Shown here in pieces: positions 54,212 through 63,551 of a stretch of DNA of 64,000 nt. Source of the stretch: Arcicella rosea. GTDB taxonomy: Bacteria > Bacteroidota > Bacteroidia > Cytophagales > Spirosomataceae. Where the stretch lies: assembly GCF_040543805.1 (NCBI RefSeq), contig NZ_JBEUMS010000007.1:124001-188000 (forward strand), written 5' to 3'. Position 1 is the first letter of the stretch; every line of letters begins with the position of its first letter. Position numbers and translations under genes: made by a program. A model generated the notes under the pieces. That model was not told where the DNA came from. It saw only the letters and a list, made by a program, of their open reading frames with translations, and ran no database searches.

Positions 54212-54672
54212 GCTTTTTTTGATTAATTAAAATACAACTTCAGATTAGTAATAAAGTTCAACTAATCTTTAAAAGTTGGAGACAATCATGCGGAATTTAG
54301 TCTCAAAGTTTAAAAGCCGTCTGAAAGGTTGTCAGCAACACTCTTAAACTAAATCAGCGTTCTCTTACTCTTTACTATCAAACACTCAGAATAGAATGAT
54401 TGTTTAAGTTTTAAATTAAAATGATTAAACAAATCCCTTTGTGTGTTGTCTTATCATGCTTCATCAATAAGAAAAACAAAATTAATCAGTAATCAATTAC
54501 TTATTGAGGCTGATTTGCTAAATATTATTGACAAACTTAATTGAATAAAGAAATTATGATTATTTTTCTCGAAATAATTTCTTAGGTTAGAACATCATTT
54601 CAGCTTTCTAGGTTCAAAAAACTAGATAGGATGTTAATAATTCTTTCAAAAACAGCATCATCAAACACAAAA
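54212..54672. other. 461-base gap, divergent promoter region
   Basis: Between the divergent PTPS-like and GH109-like genes. AT-rich, no ORF beyond an N-terminal extension of the next gene, no repeat and no clear promoter match. Confidence 0.5.
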
Positions 54673-56025
54673 ATGCAAAGACGTCAATTTATCCAATCAA
54701 CTGCGCTGGCAGGTACTGCCGCACTCACTATTCCTAATTTCGTATTTGGAGCTAAACAAGAAGACAAAAAGGTACGCCTTGGTTTTATTGGCGTTGGTCT
54801 TCGTGGAAGAAATCATTTAGAAATGGCAATGTATCGTGACGATGTAGAAATTAATGCAATTTGTGACATCGACCCTAATGCCATTGCGATTTCTTTGAAA
54901 ATGTTGAAAGACAAAGGAAGAAAAGAACCTGCTATTTATCAAAAGAACGACCATGATTTTGAAAACATGGTAAAACGTGATGATTTAGACGGAATTATTA
55001 TCGCTACGCCTTGGGAATGGCACGTTCCGATGTCGGTTGCTACGATGAAAGCTGGAAAATATGCTGGTGTTGAAGTATCTGCAACAGTTACTTTGCAAGA
55101 ATCTTGGGATTTGGTGAATACTTTCGAGAAAACAGGTTCGCATTGTATGATTCTGGAAAACGTTTGCTATCGTCGTGATGTGTTGGCGGTCTTAAACATG
55201 GTGCGTCAGAATCTTTTTGGAGAATTAGTGCATTTACAATGTGGTTATCAGCATGATTTGCGTGGTGTAAAGTTCAACGATGGTAAACAAGCTTATGGAG
55301 GAGGAGTAGAATTTGGCGAAAAAGGTTTCTCAGAAGCCAAATGGCGTACTCAACATTCTATTGATAGAAATGGAGATGTCTATCCAACACATGGATTAGG
55401 GCCTGTGGCTGAAATGATTGATATTAACCGTGGTAATAGATTCCTTTCGCTTACTTCAACAGCCACAAAAGCAAGAGGTTTGCATGATTATATTGTTAAG
55501 AAAGGCGGAGCCGACCACCCAAATGCCAAAGTGAAGTTCAAATTAGGGGATGTGGTAACAACAGTGATAAAATGTGCTAATGGAGAAAGCATTTTGATTA
55601 CACATGATACCAATTTACCTCGTCCATACTCACTTGGTTTCAGAGTACAAGGCACAGAAGGAATCTGGACAGAAGATAATAAATCTATTTACTTAGAAAG
55701 TTTGGCGAAAAACCACGATCGTTGGGAGCCATTCAAAGAATATCAAGATAAATACGACCATCCACTTTGGAAAGCCCACGCTAAAGATGCAGAAAACGCT
55801 GGTCATGGCGGAATTGACTATTTTGTATTGAGAGCTTTTGTAGAATCTATCAAAAGAAAAGTAGCACCACCAATTGATGTATATGATGCAGCAGTTTGGT
55901 CGGCAATTAGTCCATTATCAGAGCTTTCAATCGCTAAAAACTCCACATCAGTAGAAATTCCCGACTTTACCAGAGGAAAATGGAAAACCAACAAACGTAT
56001 TTTTGGATTAGCAGATGAGTATTAG
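54673..56025 (+). CDS. Gfo/Idh/MocA oxidoreductase, GH109-like
   Basis: 450 residues from the ATG at 54673. A Tat-type signal (MQRRQFIQST, then a hydrophobic stretch) directs export. The Rossmann fold binds NAD (LGFIGVGLRGRNHLEMA). The later segment RNGDVYPTHGLGPVAEMI is characteristic of GH109 enzymes, which use NAD in an oxidative glycosidase mechanism; the founding member is an alpha-N-acetylgalactosaminidase. Substrate inference is therefore N-acetylgalactosaminides, not shown. It precedes a sugar kinase and nucleotidyltransferase pair. Confidence 0.85.
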   Translation: MQRRQFIQSTALAGTAALTIPNFVFGAKQEDKKVRLGFIGVGLRGRNHLEMAMYRDDVEINAICDIDPNAIAISLKMLKDKGRKEPAIYQKNDHDFENMVKRDDLDGIIIATPWEWHVPMSVATMKAGKYAGVEVSATVTLQESWDLVNTFEKTGSHCMILENVCYRRDVLAVLNMVRQNLFGELVHLQCGYQHDLRGVKFNDGKQAYGGGVEFGEKGFSEAKWRTQHSIDRNGDVYPTHGLGPVAEMIDINRGNRFLSLTSTATKARGLHDYIVKKGGADHPNAKVKFKLGDVVTTVIKCANGESILITHDTNLPRPYSLGFRVQGTEGIWTEDNKSIYLESLAKNHDRWEPFKEYQDKYDHPLWKAHAKDAENAGHGGIDYFVLRAFVESIKRKVAPPIDVYDAAVWSAISPLSELSIAKNSTSVEIPDFTRGKWKTNKRIFGLADEY

Positions 56026-56117
56026 GTTCTAATTTGAAAATTTGAGGATTTGAAGATTTGAAAATTGGTTTAAGTGTTTTTTTAATCCATTGACAAAAGG
56101 AGATAATCTAAGCTTAG

Positions 56118-56300
56118 AACCTCATCCCCAGCCCCTTCTCCTGTTGAGAAGGGGAGTCGTTGGAGTGTTGTTAATATTGATTTTCAAATACTTATAAGAT
56201 TGTTTTGAAAGTTTTTTCCCATTCAGATAAGGGGAAAAACTTTGGGACTTAAAGCTCCCCTTCTCAACAGGAGAAGGGGCTGGGGGATGAGGTTTTTTTT
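56118..56300. repeat. Dispersed inverted-end element, copy 2
   Basis: Same ends as copy 1 (AACCTCATCCCCAGCCCCTT on the left and GGGGCTGGGGGATGAGG on the right) but with a longer unique centre, giving about 183 bases. It lies between the GH109-like gene and the GHMP kinase gene. Confidence 0.8.
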
Positions 56301-56402
56301 CGTAGTTATTCCAAATTCCTCTCAAATCCACAAATTTTCAAATCAAAAAACCTCACTATCAAATCAATTCACTAAATTTGCAGTAATTAATTACCGACAT
56401 TA

Positions 56403-57479
56403 ATGAGTAATAAAATTAAAGTATCAACACCAGGAAGAATTTGTCTTTTTGGCGAACATCAAGATTATCTAGGATTACCAGTAATTGCCGCAGCAATTTC
56501 TAAAAGAGTAAGTATCACTGGTGAAAATAGAAATGATGGAAAAGCGATTATACATTTACCCGATATAGATGATGAAATCAGTTTCGAAATCTATCCAGAA
56601 TTACCTTATTTACATAAAAGAGATTATTTTCGTTCGGCTTTAAATATTTTACAAAGACAAGGCTATACTTTTAAAAAAGGTTTAGAATGTACAGTTCAAG
56701 GAAATATTCCCATTAATTCAGGAACATCAAGTTCTTCTGCATTATTAGCGAACTGGATTCATTTTTTATCAAGAATTGCTGATGAACCAAATCCTCTTTC
56801 AGCCAATGATATTGCGGAGATTGCCTACAGAGCTGAAGTAGTAGAGTTTAACGAAGCAGGAGGGATGATGGATCATTACTCAACCGCAGTTGGGAATGTT
56901 ATTTATCTGGAATCAACGCCAGCAATTAAGGTTGAGACCCTAAAACCAGCATTTGGTAGCTTTGTTTTAGGCGATTCACTTGAACCAAAAGACACAGTAG
57001 GTATTTTAAAAAGAGTAAAATATGGTGTTTTAGAAGCTGTAGAGAAAATTAAAATAGCCTATCCCGATTTTTCTTTATTTAATGTTCAGCAAGAAGACAC
57101 CAAAACATTCGCTTCTTTAATTACCAAAGAAGAATTAGATTTAATCAAAGCCAATATTGATAATAGAGAGATTTTGATTGAAGCACTGGCACTATTAAAA
57201 GCTAAAACATTGAATCATCAAAGATTTGGTGAATTATTAAATCAACATCAGTTAAATTTACAAGCATTATTAAAAATATCAACTCCTAAAATTGATAGAA
57301 TGTTAGCAGCAGCAAAGGCATCAGGAGCATTTGGAGGTAAAATAAATGGCTCTGGTGGTGGTGGATGTATGTTTGTGTATGCACCAGAAAACCCTGAGGA
57401 AGTTGCTAAAAGTATTGAAAAAGAAGGAGGTAAAGCTTATGTTATTCAAATCGACGAAGGCACGAGCTTTGAAAATTAA
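56403..57479 (+). CDS. GHMP family sugar kinase (galactokinase-like)
   Basis: 358 residues. GHMP features: GRICLFGEHQDYLGLPVIAA near the start (galactokinase-type sugar-binding motif), the ATP loop GNIPINSGTSSSSALLANW, and the C-terminal GSGGGGCMFVYAP. Closest to galactokinase and related kinases, but the sugar is not certain. It lies 27 bases before a nucleotidyltransferase gene; together they could phosphorylate a sugar and make its nucleotide derivative. A TAAATTTG element at 56373 may be its -7 box. Confidence 0.87.
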   Translation: MSNKIKVSTPGRICLFGEHQDYLGLPVIAAAISKRVSITGENRNDGKAIIHLPDIDDEISFEIYPELPYLHKRDYFRSALNILQRQGYTFKKGLECTVQGNIPINSGTSSSSALLANWIHFLSRIADEPNPLSANDIAEIAYRAEVVEFNEAGGMMDHYSTAVGNVIYLESTPAIKVETLKPAFGSFVLGDSLEPKDTVGILKRVKYGVLEAVEKIKIAYPDFSLFNVQQEDTKTFASLITKEELDLIKANIDNREILIEALALLKAKTLNHQRFGELLNQHQLNLQALLKISTPKIDRMLAAAKASGAFGGKINGSGGGGCMFVYAPENPEEVAKSIEKEGGKAYVIQIDEGTSFEN

Positions 57480-57506
57480 CCCAACTAGCAAAACGAAAAT
57501 CTTTAA

Positions 57507-58367
57507 ATGGCAAAATTATTAATCATGGCGGGCGGAATGTCGTCAAGAATGAAAAAAGCAGAAGGCACAGAGGCTTTAGATTCTACATTAGTTGAACAAG
57601 CAAATACACTTCCGAAAGGAATGATTGGTGTAGGAAAAGATGGTCGCCCATTTATGGATTATTTAATTTATAACGCTCATCGTGCAGGTTATACAGAAGT
57701 TTTGATTTTAAAGAACCCAAAAGACCACGTTACCAAACCTTATTACGATCAATTGGTTGCTGAAAACAAAGCTTGGGGAATTACTTTTAAATATGCTACC
57801 CAGCAAATCGCTCCCGACCGTGAGAAACCCGCTGGTACTGCCGATGCTATCCAACAAGCTTTAGAGCAAACGCCTGAATGGAAAGGAGAAAGGTTTACCG
57901 TTTGTAATTCAGATAATCTTTATTCTGTAAAAGTACTTACGCTATTAAGAGAAAACCCTGTACAAAATGCAGTAGTTTCTTATGAAAGCATCGCTTTAGG
58001 CGTAGCACCAGAAAGAGTAAAAGCATTTGCAGTAATTAAAGCTGATGAAGAAGGCTATTTGGTAGAAATCATTGAAAAGCCAAATGATGAACAGATAGAA
58101 TCTGCCAGAGATAAAAACGGAAAGATTGGTGTAAACATGAATGTATTCCATTTTAATTATGATGATATTTTGGAATATGTAAGTAAAGAGCCTTTTAATC
58201 CAGTACGTAACGAACGTGAGTTGCCAAGTGCAGTAATGAAAATGGCAAGTGAAAATCAGAAGAAAGTAATCACTGTTCCCGTTGAAGAAAACGTACCAGA
58301 TTTAACATCAAAAGGGGATATTACCATCGTTCAACAATATTTAGTAGAGGAATTTGGAGATTTTTAA
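57507..58367 (+). CDS. Sugar-phosphate nucleotidyltransferase
   Basis: 286 residues. The GT-A-like N-terminus KLLIMAGGMSSRMKK is a nucleotidyltransferase signature though it departs from the usual G-x-G-T-R-L, and TVCNSDNLYSVK and the late VEENVPDLTSKGDI are consistent. Co-transcribed with the GHMP kinase. It most likely activates the kinase product, giving a salvage pair downstream of the GH109-like enzyme. Confidence 0.82.
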   Translation: MAKLLIMAGGMSSRMKKAEGTEALDSTLVEQANTLPKGMIGVGKDGRPFMDYLIYNAHRAGYTEVLILKNPKDHVTKPYYDQLVAENKAWGITFKYATQQIAPDREKPAGTADAIQQALEQTPEWKGERFTVCNSDNLYSVKVLTLLRENPVQNAVVSYESIALGVAPERVKAFAVIKADEEGYLVEIIEKPNDEQIESARDKNGKIGVNMNVFHFNYDDILEYVSKEPFNPVRNERELPSAVMKMASENQKKVITVPVEENVPDLTSKGDITIVQQYLVEEFGDF

Positions 58368-58457
58368 TGAAATTCCTTACTGAAAGTATCAATTAAATAA
58401 AAATTAATATTGAATAGCTCAGAAAGCATTATCTCTTATCAATATCCTGTTATAACT

Positions 58458-58493
58458 ATTGCCCTTCTCGTTTTGAGGAGGGTATTTTTTTTG
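58458..58493 (+). terminator. Terminator after the nucleotidyltransferase gene
   Basis: GCCCTTCTC-GTTTT-GAGGAGGGT hairpin with one G-U pair, then a run of T. Confidence 0.75.
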
Positions 58494-58499
58494 TAAAAA

Positions 58500-58603
58500 A
58501 CAACCTCACCCCCGACCCCTCTCCTGTTGAGAGGGGAGCTTTTTTAACACTAAAGTCTGCTCCCTTCTCTACAGGAGAAGGGGCTGGGGGATGAGGTTTT
58601 TTT
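58500..58603. repeat. Dispersed inverted-end element, copy 3
   Basis: AACCTCACCCCCGACCCCTC at the left and GGGGCTGGGGGATGAGG at the right, about 104 bases, short unique centre. It sits just after the terminator. Confidence 0.8.
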
Positions 58604-58830
58604 CTTATCCCCCAAAAACCAATTCTAGGACTAATTCCCCGGAAAAATTTACCGTTTAATAAGTTTTCTGAGTATTACTTTGAGTTTATCTTTCTATTAA
58701 TTAAGTTTGAAATAGATGAAATTTTAATAGTCATCCATCAGAACTTATACCTTAAAAAGAGAATGTGAAAAGCCTATTTAATAACCCAATAAAGCCAAAA
58801 GATTAAGAAACAAGTACACAAAAGCACCTT

Positions 58831-59480
58831 GTAAAGCCCACAAATGATGAAGCAAAGGCGGGAGATAATCTTGTGAAGCCCGCTAATGATGAAGCAAGAG
58901 CGGGAAATAATTTTGTGAAGCCCGCTAATGATGAAGCAAAGGCGGGAAATGATTTTGTGAAGCCCGCTAATGATGAAGCAAGAGCGGGAAATAATTTTGT
59001 GAAGCCCGCTAATGATGAAGCAAAGGCGGGAAATAATTTTGTGAAGTCCGCTAATAATGGAGCAAAGCATCAAATGATTGTGCAAGGACGGGAAAATATT
59101 TTGTGAAGCCCTCAGATGATTGTGTAATGATGGGAAAATATTTTGCGAAGCCCTAAAATGATTGTGTAATGATGGGAAAGTATTTTGTGAAGCCCTCAAA
59201 TGATTGTGTAATGATGGGAAAATATTTTGCGAAGCCCTCAAATGATTGTGTAATGATGGGAAAGTATTTTGTGAAGCCCTCAGATGATTGTGCAATGATG
59301 GGAAAATATTTTGCGAAGCCCTCAAATGATTGTGTAATGATGGGAAAATATTTTGTGAAGCCCTCAGATGATTGTGCAATGATAGGAAAATATTTTGTGA
59401 AGCCCTCAGATGATTGTGCAAATGCGGGAAAATATTTTGTGAAGTCCTCAGATGATGGAGCAAAGAGTAAAGAATAATCT
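58831..59480. repeat. 42-bp tandem array, about 15 units in two subfamilies
   Basis: Units begin at 58831, 58873, 58915, 58957, 58999, 59041, then every 42 bases from 59103 to 59439. The first subfamily carries CCCGCT...AGCGGG (a 6-bp stem in alternate units), the second CCCTCA...TGATGGG; both end in a T-rich AAATAATTTT or AAAATATTTT. They are joined by a 62-base hybrid unit (59041-59102). Subfamily 1 alternates GCAAAGGCGGG/GCAAGAGCGGG and most of subfamily 2 alternates GTGAAG/GCGAAG, so the higher-order period is 84 bp. Confidence 0.92.
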
Positions 59481-59710
59481 GCAAAAACCTTAAAGAACTA
59501 TGCTAAAACCACTTAAAAATCAGTGAAAGAAACAGCTTTTTTGAATAACAGCGCTAATGAGATACAACAGTTTTACCTTTTAATGAGATAAACAGGCTAC
59601 ATAAAGAAATGAAGGGATTGAAAGAAATTAACGCTACAAAATTTTTAAAAAGATAAATAATCAATAACAATAAAGACTACAATTTTTTAAACATTTAAAC
59701 CCCATTTCTT

Positions 59711-60613
59711 ATGACCTCGTTACAAGAATCCAAATTAAGCATGTACCAAAGCGTACAATTGTTGTGCTCAAACAACCCTACAATTACTTCAAGCAATGCA
59801 GCCTTTACAGAAGGGCTCAACGAATTAAATGCTAAAATTAGCGACATCCTCAATTTTGTCTCCACAGATATAAAGCATACCAGTGGAATTACAAACGACA
59901 AAACGGTAACCAAACATAATCTTTGTACTGTTGCCTCGGAAATTGCAGGATTTGTCTTTGCTTATGCCAATGTTGTTAAAAATGAAGTACTAAAACAAGA
60001 GGTAAATTATACTTATAATGAGATTAGGAGACTCAGAGAAGATTTAATTATCCCAACCGTCAAAATTATCTTCAATGCCACACAGGCAAATCTAGCGTCT
60101 TTGGGTAGTTATGGCATAGATGCCATCAAATTACAAGAATTTGCCGATGCCATCAGTGCTTATACAAATGCACTGCCTTCAACGAAGATGACAAAGTCAG
60201 AAAAATCAAGTGTGGTTATTTCGCTAAACAATCTCTTCAAAGAAACCGACGAATTATTGAAAAATCGACTGGATAAATTGTTGGCACTTTTCACCAAAGC
60301 CCATCCTGAGTTTGTAAATGCCTACAAAAGTATCAGACATGTAGATGCTCCTACCAAGACAACCACACAAATCAAAGGAAATATTAGTAGCGCAAAAGAC
60401 GGAACAGTCATTGAAGGAGCCAATATCATTCTTACAGGCAAAACTAACTACTCAGCCATAAGCGACACCGAAGGAAACTTTAACTTCAAGCCCATTAGCT
60501 ACGGCAAATATCAAGTAAACGTACAAGCAATAGGTTATCAAAGCCACACAGAACTGAATTACCTAGTAAAAAGAGGAGTTGTGAATAAGCTTTTGGTAGT
60601 GCTGAAAGAGTAA
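59711..60613 (+). CDS. Helical protein with C-terminal carboxypeptidase-regulatory-like domain
   Basis: 300 residues, no signal peptide. Residues 1-215 are predicted helical (for example KLSMYQSVQLLC and LFKETDELLKNRLDKLL) and the last 80 form a carboxypeptidase-regulatory-like beta-sandwich (KGNISSAKDGTVIEGANIIL, DTEGNFNFKPISYGKYQVNV). I recall similar architectures in Bacteroidota, but function is unknown. The 42-bp array at 58831 ends about 230 bases upstream, mirroring the FN3 gene at 24205. Confidence 0.8.
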   Translation: MTSLQESKLSMYQSVQLLCSNNPTITSSNAAFTEGLNELNAKISDILNFVSTDIKHTSGITNDKTVTKHNLCTVASEIAGFVFAYANVVKNEVLKQEVNYTYNEIRRLREDLIIPTVKIIFNATQANLASLGSYGIDAIKLQEFADAISAYTNALPSTKMTKSEKSSVVISLNNLFKETDELLKNRLDKLLALFTKAHPEFVNAYKSIRHVDAPTKTTTQIKGNISSAKDGTVIEGANIILTGKTNYSAISDTEGNFNFKPISYGKYQVNVQAIGYQSHTELNYLVKRGVVNKLLVVLKE

Positions 60614-60640
60614 ATCAGAAGTGTAATGATAGAACCTTTT

Positions 60641-60673
60641 CCAAAGCTAGCGATTTCAATCGCTGGCTTTGAG
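60641..60673 (+). terminator. Hairpin after the helical protein gene
   Basis: CAAAGCTAGCGAT pairs with ATCGCTGGCTTTG (13 bp, one G-U). The T run comes only about 20 bases later, so termination is likely but not certain. Confidence 0.65.
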
Positions 60674-60886
60674 GAATTGGTGTTGGTTGGGTTGTTTTTT
60701 GTCTTTTGGTAATTGTTGTTTTTGATAAATAGTTTATTATTAGTTGATTAAGCTTTAATTTTTACCGTATAATAAAAAAAGGAAAAGTTTATGGGTTTAT
60801 TTTTTGATTAGTGATAGGGAAATAGAAGATTTGTGGAAAATTAATGTATCGTTAAATTATTTTAATAGATTTTACAATTTAAAAAT

Positions 60887-62812
60887 ATGTGGGCAGATAA
60901 CGAAACCTCAGAAGACCTATTAGGATTTAGAATTCACGCTGATTTATTAATAGACGTTATTAATGATGAAACAATATTACCAGTGACTATTGGAGTCTTT
61001 GGCGATTGGGGTAGTGGAAAATCAAGTATTCTTCAAATGATTAAAGAAAAGTTTGAAGAAAAAAAAGAAGGAGATGAAAGTGAATTTAAAGATATGGAAA
61101 CGCTATGTATTTATTTTAATGGATGGACATTTGAAGGTTATGATGATGCAAAAGCGGCACTTCTAAATACTATTGTAGATGGACTAGAAGATAATGCAAA
61201 ATTATCTGAAGAGATAAAAAAAACAGTTAAAGAAAAAGCAAAAAAACTTTGGGCATCAATTGATTGGATGAGGGGTGCTGGAATGGTTATGAAAAATATT
61301 GCATTACCAGCTGTTTCAGCTTATTTTTCAGGTGGGATAAGTTTATTGCCATTTGCACATCAAAAAATCACGGAATTAGGATTAAATTCTCCTGCAAAAC
61401 TTATTGAAAAATTACAATCTAAAGAAGGAAAAGAATTTTTCGAATCATTACAAAAAAAGGAAGTTATTGAAAAAAAGAAAACAAATGCAGTTGCTGATTT
61501 TAAAAATGATTTTGAAGAACTGTTGAAATCAACACCATTTAAAAAACTTGTTGTAATAATTGATGATTTAGATAGATGTACTCCTGATAGAATTATAGAA
61601 AATTTAGAGGCAGTTAAGTTGTTTTTAAATGTACCTAAAACAGCATTTATAATAGGAGCTGACCCAAGAATTGTCAGACATGCAATAGTTCAAAAGTATA
61701 AAGAATCAAATCAAATTATTGAAGATAATAACAGAATTATAGATGACTATTTAGAAAAGCTCATTCAGATTCCATATTCTTTACCCAAGCTATCAGAGCC
61801 AGAAGTAGAAACTTATATATCAATGTTAATTTGTAAAAAGGAGATTGAAAATAGTAAGTTTCAAAATATATACTTTCAATTTCAACAATTTAGATTATCA
61901 GATAGATATTCAGCATTCGGATTATTAAATTTTGAAAGTATTTTAGAAAAAAAAGATTATGATAAAATTAAATCAAATGTGATAACTGTACCTTCATTAG
62001 TTCCATTAATTACAAATAGTTTATATGGGAATCCAAGACAAATAAAAAGATTTCTAAATACATATACTCTTAGAAAAAGATTAGCTGGTGTAGCAGTATT
62101 AAAGGATTTTAATGATTCGGTTTTAGCAAAACTTATGATATTAGAATACTCTGAATTAAAGCTATTTAGGGAATTATTTGAACTACAAAGTAATCAGGAT
62201 GGTTTCCCATCATTAATAAAAGAAATTGAAAAAATATGTGTAGGTAAATTATTAGATGATGCTCATAAAGATTTAGAAAATAGTGATTTTAGGGAATGGG
62301 CTAAACCTAAACTAATAAAATGGATACAAAGTGAGCCAAAATTATCTTCTGTTGATTTAAGAGATTATTTTTGGATTTCAAGAGATAAAATATCTACTTC
62401 CATATTAGCTTCCAGTTTAATACCTCCTATTGTCAAAGCTTTGTTCAATGAATTAGAAAAAGAAATACCTGCAACTGCAACACGTAAAATAATAAAAGAA
62501 AAATTTATAGCTTTTACTGAAATTGAAAAAAACTCTTTTTTTCAAATGTTAAGCTCCTCTCTAAAACAAAATCCTAAACAAAAAAGGTATTATGAAATTT
62601 TTAATTACATGATTGAAGAAAAAATAGAAAATAGTGCTTACCAATATATTGAAGTACTTAAAGTAATACGAGAGTCTGACATAGATCCATCAATTGCTCA
62701 TCGATTAAGTAGTTACAAATCAGAGCCAACTCTTAGTGACTTCCTAAATGATTACTTTAAGAATTCAAATAGTAAACCCGCTAAAGCTTTTAACTTAAAA
62801 AATAACAAATAA
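60887..62812 (+). CDS. qatA: QatA, KAP-family P-loop ATPase of the Qat antiphage system
   Basis: 641 residues. Walker A is GDWGSGKSS (residues 39-47) and Walker B includes VVIIDDLDRC (Asp226, Asp227, Asp229). A central hydrophobic pair between about 125 and 165 is typical of KAP NTPases. It starts a tight gene run with qatB and qatC, matching the published Qat module (ATPase, QatB, QueC-like QatC, TatD-like QatD). Its TAA overlaps the ATG of the next gene (TAATG). Confidence 0.9.
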   Translation: MWADNETSEDLLGFRIHADLLIDVINDETILPVTIGVFGDWGSGKSSILQMIKEKFEEKKEGDESEFKDMETLCIYFNGWTFEGYDDAKAALLNTIVDGLEDNAKLSEEIKKTVKEKAKKLWASIDWMRGAGMVMKNIALPAVSAYFSGGISLLPFAHQKITELGLNSPAKLIEKLQSKEGKEFFESLQKKEVIEKKKTNAVADFKNDFEELLKSTPFKKLVVIIDDLDRCTPDRIIENLEAVKLFLNVPKTAFIIGADPRIVRHAIVQKYKESNQIIEDNNRIIDDYLEKLIQIPYSLPKLSEPEVETYISMLICKKEIENSKFQNIYFQFQQFRLSDRYSAFGLLNFESILEKKDYDKIKSNVITVPSLVPLITNSLYGNPRQIKRFLNTYTLRKRLAGVAVLKDFNDSVLAKLMILEYSELKLFRELFELQSNQDGFPSLIKEIEKICVGKLLDDAHKDLENSDFREWAKPKLIKWIQSEPKLSSVDLRDYFWISRDKISTSILASSLIPPIVKALFNELEKEIPATATRKIIKEKFIAFTEIEKNSFFQMLSSSLKQNPKQKRYYEIFNYMIEEKIENSAYQYIEVLKVIRESDIDPSIAHRLSSYKSEPTLSDFLNDYFKNSNSKPAKAFNLKNNK

Positions 62813-63549
62813 TGGGAACATCAAAATCATTCTCTGATACCAAACATTCAATGATTCCTAATTGGAGAAATTTAAGTGCCTCGTTAACATCCAATTGTAA
62901 TTCAACTACACTTACAAATGATAAATTGACAATCATAATGAAAAATTATGTTTTTACTATTGGCGGGGCAAGTAAAGCTGGTAGAGGTAGTTCTAAAATT
63001 GCTGGAAAGGCAGGTATTAAAACCGCAATAAAACTAAATAGCTTTTTTAGTAACTTTAATGATTCGGGTAATATCAGAGACACCCTTTCCGCTATTGGGT
63101 TAACAGATTTAGATAATAAATCAGTAGGGGATGTAATAAATTTTTTAATTGAATATTGCTCAGGTACAGCTAATACGATAGATGAAAATGCTGCCAAGGA
63201 AGCGTCAAGGAAGTTAATTGAAGAGTTAATTTCTAATGCAAAAGACATCGATGAAGTCGAAAAACTTTTGTCAGATCAATTTGAAATAGGTTCATCTGAA
63301 GAATTAATAATCAGATATTTTGGACACTATATTAATGAACATTTATCAAGGTGGTTTTATGATCATTTAATTAAAAATAAAAACGAAAGAGATTGTAACA
63401 CTCTTTTTAAGCAAATTAAAGACTTTATTTTTGAAAGAATTAATGTTATGCAAAAAACAAATCCGTTACATAAAATTGATTGGAGTTCAAATGAAGCTCA
63501 AGGATTAATTAAGAATATTCAACAAGATGTTTTAACCGTATTTGAATAA
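62812..63549 (+). CDS. qatB: QatB
   Basis: 245 residues. The opening MGTSKSFSDTKHSMIPNWR matches the QatB N-terminus, and the next part carries GGASKAGRGSSKIAGKAG. QatB is a required Qat component of unknown biochemical role. The start codon overlaps the qatA stop, so translation is coupled. No known domain is visible otherwise. Confidence 0.9.
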   Translation: MGTSKSFSDTKHSMIPNWRNLSASLTSNCNSTTLTNDKLTIIMKNYVFTIGGASKAGRGSSKIAGKAGIKTAIKLNSFFSNFNDSGNIRDTLSAIGLTDLDNKSVGDVINFLIEYCSGTANTIDENAAKEASRKLIEELISNAKDIDEVEKLLSDQFEIGSSEELIIRYFGHYINEHLSRWFYDHLIKNKNERDCNTLFKQIKDFIFERINVMQKTNPLHKIDWSSNEAQGLIKNIQQDVLTVFE

Positions 63550-63551
63550 AT

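Larger units (their letters stand above)
58368..59710. other. 1.3-kb gap without a credible gene
   Basis: Contains a terminator (58458), inverted-end element copy 3 (58500), about 225 bases without visible structure, the large 42-bp array (58831) and about 230 AT-rich bases before the next gene. Open frames across the array are by-products of its 42-base (14-codon) period. Confidence 0.65.

Noticed and set aside
58774..59484. 236-residue open frame on the minus strand (and two plus-strand frames) over the 42-bp array
   Set aside because: A 42-base unit is 14 codons, so an open frame repeats itself. Open frames exist on both strands, composition is low-complexity and no start signal or domain is seen. 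On the plus strand the 62-base hybrid unit also breaks the frame.
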